This document shows, one piece after another, positions 1 to 6,531 of a DNA stretch of 13,123 nucleotides (within the stretch, counting starts at the first letter, position 1; each line of letters begins with the position of its first letter). Made by a program: the position numbers and the translations under genes. This DNA comes from Hamiltosporidium magnivora (Eukaryota > Microsporidia > Dubosqiidae), in NCBI GenBank assembly GCA_004325065.1, contig PITI01000389.1:1-13123 (forward strand), given 5' to 3'. The notes beneath the pieces were generated by a model, which saw only the letters and a program-made list of their open reading frames with translations, ran no database searches and had not been told where the DNA came from.

Positions 1-72
1 CCCCCCTTACCTCTATTTTGAAACATTTAAATCTAAAACACGCATAAAACAAATAAATCTAATAAAAACAAA
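1..72 (+). promoter_or_regulatory. Upstream leader of the LRR gene, with a C-run
   Basis: This is the 72 bases between the window edge and the LRR start codon. It begins with CCCCCCTTACC and then becomes A-rich, ending in AAAACAAA directly before the ATG, which suits a short eukaryotic 5' leader. CCC- or GGG-type signals have been described close to start codons in microsporidia. This C-run lies about 66 bases upstream, farther than usual, so its role is a guess. No clear TATA element is visible, and the promoter may extend left of the window. Confidence 0.25.
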
Positions 73-1659
73 ATGAACCAGCCAGACGAGATAACCTCAA
101 TCGATCTTTCAAAACACAGCCTCTACGAAATTCCAGAAGTAGTTTTAACCAAGACAGACCTCAACTGGCTAATCCTTTCACACAACCGCCTTTCATTTTT
201 ACCCCCACAAATTTCCCACCTAAAAAATTTAACTCGTTTAGCTTTAAACGACAACAGACTTATAACCATAAATCCATCTATCGGCAGTCTTACATCTCTT
301 ACATGGATAGACCTGACAAGAAACAATCTCTCTTCTCTCCCCTCATCACTCAAAAACCTTAAAAACATCCACGGCCTCGGTCTCTCAGAAAATAATTTTT
401 CTACAATTCCACCCCCAATTTTTTACCTTTTTTCTTTAAAAAAATTCGGTTTTTTTTCCAACCGCCTCACACAAATACCGCCTCAAATAAAAAACCTTAA
501 AAATCTTACAAAACTTGACCTGTCAAACAACTCAATATCCACCCTTCCCCTCGAATTTTGTTCCCTCACAAATCTCACCTGGCTCAATCTCACCAACAAC
601 AAAATCCACACCCTTCCCCACCAAATAAATAATTTGTACAAATTAGAAGAACTCGGCCTTGGAAACAACACCCTCTCCCACATACCCCCACTCACCTCAT
701 TAACCAAACTTAGAATCCTTCCCCTCTTTAAAAATAAAATCACCAAAATTTCTCTAAATTGTATTTCTCTAGAAAAATTAGATTTATCAGATAATTTATT
801 AGAAGAATTTCCATACACCGTTATTTATATGAAAAATATTAAATATTTAAATTTAAAAAACAACAGAATTAAAAAAATAGAATTTACATATAAAGAGTTA
901 TACAGAGACATAGAAACAGGGTGTAAAGAAGGGGTAGGTGGGGATATAGAACTTAATAACACCCTTATAAATAATACTAGTAATAACACCCCTTTAACTA
1001 ACACTAATTATAATACTAGTAATAACACCCCTTTAACTAACACTAATTATAATACTACTAATAACACCCCTTTAACTAACACTAATTATAATACTAGTAA
1101 TAACACCCCTTTACCTAACACTAATTATAACACTAGTAATAACACCCCTTTAACTAACACTAATTATAACACTAGTAATAACACCCCTTTACCTAACACT
1201 AATTATAACACTACTAATAACACCCCTAACAATATTACTAATACCTTTATTACTCCTCTTGATATTCTACCTGTTAACACCTCTTTAACGGTAGTAGACT
1301 TAAGTGACAATAACCTGTCTTTTTTACCACAAAAATTTTATAAGATATTTACAGGTGTTAGTTCAGTAAGATTATATAACAACCCTTTTATTTACTTACA
1401 TTATAAAATACCTTTAAAATGTCCAAGTCTTTTACAGATGTGTTATAGTAAGTGTGTTAATAAGGGAATGGTTAGGGATTTTTGGATGAATTGTAAATTT
1501 AATAAAAATAATTTTTGTGATGTTTGTGGAACTGTTTATGTAAGTGAGGGTGTTGTTTGCTATGATGTTGGTAATGTAGGAGAAGGGGGTGTTGTTATTA
1601 AGAAGGAGATGTGTTCTTTTAGGTGTTACAGTATAGATAATAAGTATAGGGGGTGTTAG
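73..1659 (+). CDS. Leucine-rich repeat protein with Asn/Thr tandem insert and C-terminal Cys module
   Basis: This intronless 528-residue protein has about eleven LRRs of roughly 23 residues over residues 8-275, with consensus cores such as LTKLDLSNNSISTLP and LTWLNLTNNKIHTLP. An Asn/Thr-rich low-complexity insert follows (about 293-395), containing six 13-residue tandem units. One further LRR (SLTVVDLSDNNLSFLP) and a C-terminal segment with CPSLLQMC (about 450), CDVC (482-485) and CSFRC (514-518) complete it. LRR solenoids bind proteins. The PSL...CxxC...CSxxC tail resembles the cysteine module ending some fungal and microsporidian LRR proteins, probably zinc-binding; this is my recollection of the family. 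No signal peptide or membrane segment is visible, so a cytosolic scaffold is likelier than a secreted protein. The start is the first ATG and leads directly into the first LRR. The coding strand is C-rich early and strongly G-rich after about 1310, and the stop lies inside a GGGTGTTAG repeat. The partner is unknown. Confidence 0.93.
   Translation: MNQPDEITSIDLSKHSLYEIPEVVLTKTDLNWLILSHNRLSFLPPQISHLKNLTRLALNDNRLITINPSIGSLTSLTWIDLTRNNLSSLPSSLKNLKNIHGLGLSENNFSTIPPPIFYLFSLKKFGFFSNRLTQIPPQIKNLKNLTKLDLSNNSISTLPLEFCSLTNLTWLNLTNNKIHTLPHQINNLYKLEELGLGNNTLSHIPPLTSLTKLRILPLFKNKITKISLNCISLEKLDLSDNLLEEFPYTVIYMKNIKYLNLKNNRIKKIEFTYKELYRDIETGCKEGVGGDIELNNTLINNTSNNTPLTNTNYNTSNNTPLTNTNYNTTNNTPLTNTNYNTSNNTPLPNTNYNTSNNTPLTNTNYNTSNNTPLPNTNYNTTNNTPNNITNTFITPLDILPVNTSLTVVDLSDNNLSFLPQKFYKIFTGVSSVRLYNNPFIYLHYKIPLKCPSLLQMCYSKCVNKGMVRDFWMNCKFNKNNFCDVCGTVYVSEGVVCYDVGNVGEGGVVIKKEMCSFRCYSIDNKYRGC
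981..1229 (+). repeat. In-frame 39-bp coding minisatellite in the LRR gene
   Basis: Six complete 39-bp units (981-1019, 1020-1058, 1059-1097, 1098-1136, 1137-1175, 1176-1214) and a partial seventh encode the 13-residue unit NNTPLTNTNYNTS. Units vary at two codons: Thr or Pro after the Leu, and Ser or Thr at the end. A silent AAT/AAC change separates units 1-3 from 4-6. Each unit carries TAACACCCCTTTA, the exact reverse complement of the core of the intergenic arrays downstream. The period is a multiple of three, so copy-number changes preserve the frame. Units contain many N-x-S/T sequons, but with no signal peptide and with N-glycosylation reported lost in microsporidia, these are probably not glycosylation sites. 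Confidence 0.95.
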
Positions 1660-1875
1660 TAATAGAGGTAGGTGAGGGGGGTGTTAGACATAAGGATAGA
1701 TTGGAGGGTGTTGAGATAGGGGTAGAGGAGAGGGGGGGGTGTTAGATAAAGGAATAGATTAGAGGGTGTTAGATATAAGAATAGGTTGGAGGTGTTAGAC
1801 ATAGTAGTAATTATTATAGTGATAGATAACACCCCTTTAGTAACAGTATAGGTAAATAAGAGGGTGTTAATTGAT
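1649..1875 (+). repeat. Irregular GGGTGTTAG repeats overlapping the end of the LRR gene
   Basis: At least six copies of GGGTGTTAG or close variants are spaced irregularly and separated by purine-rich spacers such as ATAAGGATAGATTGG. The first copy contains the LRR stop codon (1657-1659). G-runs of 5, 6, 3, 4 and 8 bases occur at 1649, 1676, 1706, 1719 and 1732. One copy in the opposite orientation, AACACCCC, lies at about 1828-1835 and can pair with the GGGTGTTA near 1862. No coding frame is apparent. Confidence 0.85.
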
Positions 1876-1948
1876 TGGTTATTTGTAGGGGGTTTTAATA
1901 AAAGGTAAACTTTTATACAAATTTAATATTTTTTTAAAATGTGTTAAT

Positions 1949-2270
1949 TATATGGTATGTGTTAATAAGAGGGTGTTAATTATATGGTATGTGTTAATAA
2001 GAGGGTGTTAATCACTAGAGTAGTACATAAGAGGGTGTTAATTATTAGAGTAGTACATAAGAGGGTGTTAATTAAAGGGTGTGTGTTAATAAGAGGGTGT
2101 TAATCACTAGAGTAGTACATAATAGGGTGTTAATTATAAGAGTAGTACATAAGAGGGTGTTAATCAAAGGGTTCGTGTTAATAAGAGGGTGTTAATCACA
2201 ACAGTAGTACATAAGAGGGTGTAATTATATGGTATGTGTTAATAAAAGGGTGTTAATTATATGGTTGTGT
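1949..2270 (+). repeat. 30/32-bp tandem array with higher-order ABB structure
   Basis: Two related units alternate, both ending in AGGGTGTTAAT. Type A is 32 bp and contains GTGTTAATAAGAGGG. Type B is 30 bp and contains AGAGTAGTACATAAGAGGG. The order is A 1949-1980, A 1981-2012, B 2013-2042, B 2043-2072, A 2073-2104, B 2105-2134, B 2135-2164, A 2165-2196, B 2197-2225 (29 bp, one base lost), A 2226-2257, then a partial A. Two consecutive ABB blocks of 92 bp (1981-2072 and 2073-2164) show amplification at the trimer level. There is no frame and no dyad in each unit, so this is a minisatellite and not a CRISPR array. Confidence 0.93.
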
Positions 2271-2360
2271 ATGACACCCTATTATTAACCACCCCTTATA
2301 ACCAATACCCTACTATTAACAACTAACACCCTCCATAGTACCCTATAATAACACCCTCCA
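2271..2360 (-). repeat. Inverted-orientation AACACCC cluster
   Basis: Directly after the array the motif switches strand: ACACCCTATTATTAAC and several AACACCCTCCATA-type copies follow up to about 2360. The switch creates inverted repeats with the preceding GGGTGTTAAT units, for example AGGGTGT at about 2248 against ACACCCT at 2274. The stretch 2361-2435 is plain AT-rich DNA leading to the end of the small minus-strand gene. Confidence 0.8.
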
Positions 2361-2435
2361 TACTACCAATACTCTTTCAAAGTATTATTTATAAAAAATA
2401 CAAATTTAAATGCTTAAAAGAACTAAAAAATTACT

Positions 2436-2633
2436 TTATTTACTATTCTTAATATCTTTCCTTTCTAAGAACTGACTTGGTATTCCCTCAGCATTAAGAA
2501 GTGACCCATGCTTAAGGCTGCTTTCTATTGCTTCGTTTAAACTCTCCATTAAAATATTTTCAGACTCTTTTGCTAATTCAGGACTCAGTTGTAGTCTAAC
2601 CACTGAAAAAATGAAAAAAGTGTAGAATATCAT
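2436..2633 (-). CDS. Small hypothetical helical protein, 65 residues
   Basis: I do not recognise this protein. After a hydrophobic N-terminus (MIFYTFFIFSV) the sequence is unlike random AT-rich translation: RLQLSPELAKESENILMES followed by a mixed-charge stretch ending in GIPSQFLERKDIKNSK. It reads as two amphipathic helices with a loop at about residues 43-50. Its base composition differs from the repeats on both sides. The frame stays open for about 20 codons upstream of the chosen ATG, and TTTTTTCAG directly precedes the codon region for VVRLQ. The first residues could therefore be intron or upstream exon sequence, with the true start elsewhere. The alternative is a fragment of a larger broken gene. 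It is bounded by GGGTGTTA repeats on both sides, and no operon-like partner is seen. Confidence 0.5.
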   Translation of the reverse strand: MIFYTFFIFSVVRLQLSPELAKESENILMESLNEAIESSLKHGSLLNAEGIPSQFLERKDIKNSK

Positions 2634-2697
2634 ACAATGGAAGGAAAGTTTGTTTAAATATTTAAGATGAAACTGATTTGTAACTGTTTTGTTTTAA

Positions 2698-2958
2698 CTA
2701 TGTTTTAGTTAGAGGGGTGTTAGTAATAGAGAGGTTTGAAGGGTGTTAAATATAAGGGTGTTAATAATAGTACTTTTCTATGTTTTAGTATGAGGGGTGT
2801 TAGTAATAGAGAGTTTTGAAGGGTGTTAAGGGGTGTCAAATATAAAGAGTTTTAGAGGGTGTTAAATATAAGGGTATTAGTTATAAGGGGGCTAATAATT
2901 TTACTAATAAATAAAGGGGTATTAATGATAACAGTTGTAGTTATAAGGGTGTTATTAA
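2698..2958 (+). repeat. 80-bp direct duplication and dispersed GGGTGTTA copies
   Basis: A segment beginning CTATGTTTTAGT at 2698 recurs at 2778, offset by 80 bp. Both copies share GAGGGGTGTTAGTAATAGAG and then TTTGAAGGGTGTTAA before diverging at about 2830. From there to 2958 come scattered copies of GGGTGTTA and degenerate relatives (GGGTATTAG, GGGGGCTAAT). The whole stretch is in the G-rich orientation and holds no gene. Confidence 0.8.
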
Positions 2959-3140
2959 TACTACTATAATTAAAGGGGTGTTACTTACTCTAGTATTACC
3001 AACACCCTTATAATCTCATACTCTTATCAACACCCTTTAACATACTACTATAATTAAAGGGGTGTTACTTACTCTAGTATTACCAACACCCTTATAATCT
3101 CATACTCTTATCAAAACCCTTTAACATACTACTATAATTA
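2959..3140 (+). repeat. 84-bp tandem duplication containing a hairpin
   Basis: Copy 1 is 2959-3042, copy 2 is 3043-3126, and a partial third copy of 14 bp starts at 3127. The two full copies differ visibly at one base (CAACACCC against CAAAACCC near the end). Each contains GGGTGTT and, about 18 bases later, AACACCC, so every unit can form a 7-bp stem. Near identity points to recent duplication. The junction region 3141-3180 carries one more AACACCCCTTTA. Confidence 0.9.
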
Positions 3141-3243
3141 ACACCCCTTTATCTACCCTCTTAATTACTTTTATTTTTCTATGTTTTTTAAAGGTAAATG
3201 ATTGGTTACTTTTAAATATTTAAATTCTTTTTGTTTTAAATGT

Positions 3244-3393
3244 ATGGGAATCGGTGGATATGTAATTTCAAAGGGATTTAAGATGGGAATGGGAATGGCA
3301 TGTTGGTATGCTTTTAAGAAGTACGTAATTAAAGGGGTTTTAGATACAGGTATTAAAGAGGGTGTTATTTATAGATTAAAGAAGTGGAAGTGA
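3244..3393 (+). CDS. Very tentative small ORF, 49 residues
   Basis: I do not recognise this frame. From the ATG at 3244 it encodes a Gly/Met/Lys-rich peptide beginning MGIGGYVISKGFKMGMGMAC and ending RLKKWK. The same frame is open upstream to an in-frame TGA at 3199-3201, and six codons before that lies another ATG at 3181, so a longer gene may be broken here. Its 3' part includes a GAGGGTGTTATT motif copy, so at least the end may be repeat-derived. It lies between two repeat arrays, and chance is a serious alternative. Confidence 0.2.
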   Translation: MGIGGYVISKGFKMGMGMACWYAFKKYVIKGVLDTGIKEGVIYRLKKWK

Positions 3394-3402
3394 ACAGAAA
3401 TG

Positions 3403-3641
3403 TAAAGGGGTGTTATATATGGTAGAGTAAGATATAAAATAAAGGGGTGTTAGAAAGATGAAAATATAGTTAGATGATAAAGGGGTGTTATAATGATGGA
3501 GATATAGTTAGTAGATAAAGGGGTGTTAGAATGATTAAGATATAGTTAGTAGATAAAGGGGTGTTATATATTGTAGAGGGTATTTAGTAGATAAAGGGGT
3601 GTTAGAATCATTAAAATAAAGATATAAATAAAGGGGTGTTA
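3403..3641 (+). repeat. Regular 37-38-bp TAAAGGGGTGTTA array
   Basis: Seven copies of the 13-bp core TAAAGGGGTGTTA start at 3403, 3440, 3478, 3516, 3554, 3592 and 3629, giving spacings of 37, 38, 38, 38, 38 and 37. The spacers are AT-rich and partly conserved (GATATAGTTAGTAGA recurs). The core is the exact reverse complement of the core in the coding minisatellite of the LRR gene, but the period is not a multiple of three. No protein frame runs through it. Confidence 0.92.
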
Positions 3642-3845
3642 TATACTACTATATTAATAAAAAGGTTACATATGTGTTATCCATTCTTTTAAGAACCAAA
3701 ATTAAACTTCAATTCTAAAAATTTATGAATTTTAAGTTCAAAGCATTAAATTTTTAAGAAAACCATTTTATTTGAAATTACAAATTAAAGTACGAATCAA
3801 AAAACCATTATTTAGAATTAGTTTAAGTAATATTTGATTATAACT
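3642..3845. other. AT-rich spacer between repeat domain and LINE
   Basis: About 200 bases of AT-rich DNA without the GGGTGTTA motif, a gene or a clear repeat. It marks the switch from the repeat domain to the transposon-derived domain. Confidence 0.6.
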
Positions 3846-4063
3846 CTGTCAGGGCTTGTGGCTTGATGTAGTCTACCAGTCCCAAGTTCTGATAAAAGAG
3901 AAAGGTTTGGTATGAATCAACGACCATATCTCGCTAACCCATATTGTTACGAAACCGAAACGAAACTACGAAATTAATAAAACATATTTTTGCAAGAAAA
4001 GTAAACACAGAAATAAACTTGTAAGTAAAATTGGATATGGGATGTGCTTAGATTTTTCTGAGC

Positions 4064-5057
4064 CGGGCACTAGCAGCAAATTTCACTACAAAACTTACAA
4101 AATCTAATTTGGATATTGTGTCTCTACAAGAAATAGGATGGAAAGGAATCGGCGTTTTAAAAACCAAGAAAAACAGGGTGTTTATAGTGGAAATTAGACT
4201 TATACATTTGGAACAGAGCTTGCAAAAAAATAACCCTTTGAATTAGGTTTCTGAATTAATTACTTACTTTTCCATTCCTCTTTTAGCTCTCAGTATCGAG
4301 AATTAAAAAATGAAAATTTCTCATTGTTTCTTTTGATCGGTATAGCTCAGAATGATACGAGATTGGCCTATAATACAGGATGATTTATATCTCGCCAAAG
4401 TCTCAATAAAATTTTATAACAATTTTAGTCACTCTTTGCCAAGCAAATGATTTTTAATGTATCATCCTTCCTCCACCGGGGTTTTAGATTATAAACCAAT
4501 AAATGAATGATCATGTTCACTAAGAATACAGGGTTTATTTTTAAAAATTACCGTGATGTTTCACGCTTCTATACAAGATTCGGGCGAAGAGGAAAAAGAC
4601 AAATTATACTTAATTTAAGAAGATAAATATGATAACTCACCACGGTATGCCATTAATATTTTTATTGAAAATCCTAATGCGAAAGGAGGGGGTAAAATAT
4701 ACTACCGACCTACAACAACCGGAAGAGATAGTATTCATCTAGAAAATAATCATTACAATATTAGATTAAGTGATTTTACGATAAGAAAAGGTATGACCGT
4801 CCCCAGTAAACTTTCACCGCTCAGAAAAATACATAAATACACATGGCGTTCACCAGATCGAGCTACTTTTAAGCCGAATTGAGCATGTCTTTATGGTTCT
4901 AGAGACATCTCAAGTGTTATGAATGTGCGTTTTAAGAAGTGCGACATAGATAGCGATTATTTCTTGATAAGGATGGAATATAGACAATGTAAAGCCATGC
5001 TGGTGACTGCTAGAACCCCAGGTTCCAAAGGTTTGACAGCGATAAATTGTATCACAT
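4064..5057 (+). pseudogene. LINE endonuclease domain, inactivated
   Basis: The first piece (4064-4246) reads SNLDIVSLQEIGWKG, the standard N-terminal LINE endonuclease block with its QE motif. A second long piece in the same frame (4562-5057) reads EEEKDKLY, then IENPNAKGGG where the family has GDFNAKIG, then IHKYTWRSPDRATF, and finally CDIDSDYFLIRM where the family has DSDH. A TGA at 4880-4882 falls at the usual IDH site. The catalytic Asp of GDFN and the His residues of IDH and SDH are all missing. The part in between (4247-4561) is harder to read. The enzyme would nick target DNA to prime reverse transcription; this copy is dead. Confidence 0.88.
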
Positions 5058-5691
5058 AAATACAAAAGAGAAATAGACCAATATAATGAAAAATCATTTG
5101 TGTAAAGTTAAATTTAATATTTCAGATGATCTGTATGAAGAATGGGATCTTCGTGAAAAATCAATTAAACAACAACAGAGGAAGTTCTAGGCTATAAGAA
5201 GCTCGAGAGACAAACCCGATGGTATAACCAAGAGTCTGAAAAGGCAAGCAACATAAGAAACATGGCCGATTAAAGATGCTATAGAAAAAAGTTGGGATTT
5301 TCATTCAAGAATTTAATTAGCAAACGCCAAAGCCTCGCATTTTCTTAGAAAAAAAGAAGATTGTAAGAGAAGCCGGAAAAAAAAACGAAATTGAAAAAAT
5401 GACGGAAAACAAAGAAATCCAAAAAATAAATTAAATGATAAGAAATGGAAAAAGAATTTCCAAGATCGATCTTATATTGTGAAAAATTTAGAATTGGATG
5501 CATACTTACCGATCCTAACAAGACCGTAAAAAAATAGTCAAGCATTTTGAAACCCATCTTAACGCATCAATAAAAAACAATTTAGAAGATCGAATAATAG
5601 ATTACCTCGTTAAGGAAAACATGACTTGCTTGATGCTGAAAAAATGGCTGTTGCAGAACCATCACTACCAGAGACAACTGAGACTATAATG
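5058..5691 (+). pseudogene. LINE linker between endonuclease and RT, decayed
   Basis: Short pieces in shifting frames match the usual linker. EVLGYKKLERQTRWYN at about 5180-5225 corresponds to the basic helical region with a WF/YxxE pattern. ILTDPNKTVKK near 5510-5530, followed in another frame by HFETHLNASIKN, corresponds to the block just before the RT fingers. Stops and frameshifts are dense. There is no independent gene here. Confidence 0.65.
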
Positions 5692-6531
5692 AACCTAAAA
5701 AATTATAAGACGCCTAGAAAAGACAAGATTACAGTGAATCTCTTGAATAAGAAGGTTATTTTATGTCATATTCTTTACACAAGCTAATCCAGAAAATATT
5801 TGCAAATAAAAAATAACTCAGGAATAGAAAGTTAGCTTGATGCTTCCTATTCATAAAATGCATCCAAAACACAGTGTATTAACCATGTGGAATATCTCTG
5901 CAAAACAATGATACAAAGTTCCAAAAGAATAATCGCAGGCACATTAGAATTATATGCAGAAAACGGCTTTGGCGACTACCAACATGAATTCCGAAGAGGT
6001 ATATTAAAAATCGACTAAATATTCGAAATTAGAAGGATTTTTGACAAATGCTACTAAAATATATAGATGCATAAACTTTTTGTAGATTAAAAATAAGCAC
6101 ATGACAGCATTGCTCTAGATGTCTGTACAAGAGACTTGAAAATTTCCAAAGTCTTTCGAAAATTATTGTTTACACAAAATGAGACTCTTTAGAACAAAAG
6201 AAAAAAGTATTTAACAAGTAATATATCGAATAGGTTCAATATTAAAGATTTAAAGCAAGGAGACACATTTTGGCGCGTTTTATTCAACCCATCACTAGAA
6301 GGAATAATATGCAAAATAAAGAAATATATTGATGGCCCGATATTAAATGCAATAATGCAATATAATTCATATACTGGTGACTTAGTTGTCATTGAAAGAA
6401 AACCAGAAGATATAAAATCTTCCTTAAGAATATTACCAGCGGATTGAAAAAAAGCGGAACTAAAGACTAACGAGTGTAAGACGCAATATATGGATGGTTC
6501 TTTTTTTCATGATCATCTCGAAAATCTTTAG
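5692..6531 (+). pseudogene. LINE reverse transcriptase domain, inactivated
   Basis: NLKNYKTPRKDKI (5692-5730) matches the RT block LKNNKAPGxDGI. A single frame then runs from 5941 to 6531. It contains GDYQHEFRRG (5971), FVD*K*AHDSI (6079-6111) for FVDFKQAYDSI, KQGDTFWRVLFN (6253-6288) for RQGDxLSPLLFN, and YTGD (6370-6381) for the catalytic YADD. Stops in this frame begin at 6016, 6055, 6064, 6088, 6094, 6190, 6445 and 6529. The first catalytic Asp survives, but one of the two in YADD is changed to Gly. The long preserved frame with point stops suggests slow decay after a single insertion. Confidence 0.92.

Noticed and set aside
123..818. Two minus-strand open frames (123-368 and 483-818)
   Set aside because: They lie antisense to the LRR gene, and their Arg/Leu/Ser-rich translations are the mirror of LRR codons. 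No independent start context or motif.
1949..2270. CRISPR array
   Set aside because: Units are contiguous 30/32-bp repeats without unique spacers, and the context is eukaryotic.
1649..3650. Telomeric repeat tract
   Set aside because: Motif copies are separated by variable spacers, switch strand many times and are flanked by genes. A telomere would show a short, uninterrupted, single-polarity tandem.
5941..6531. Stop-codon reassignment instead of pseudogene decay
   Set aside because: TAA replaces residues that should be Gln, Glu or Phe in different places, and catalytic motifs are also mutated; the LRR gene uses normal codons.
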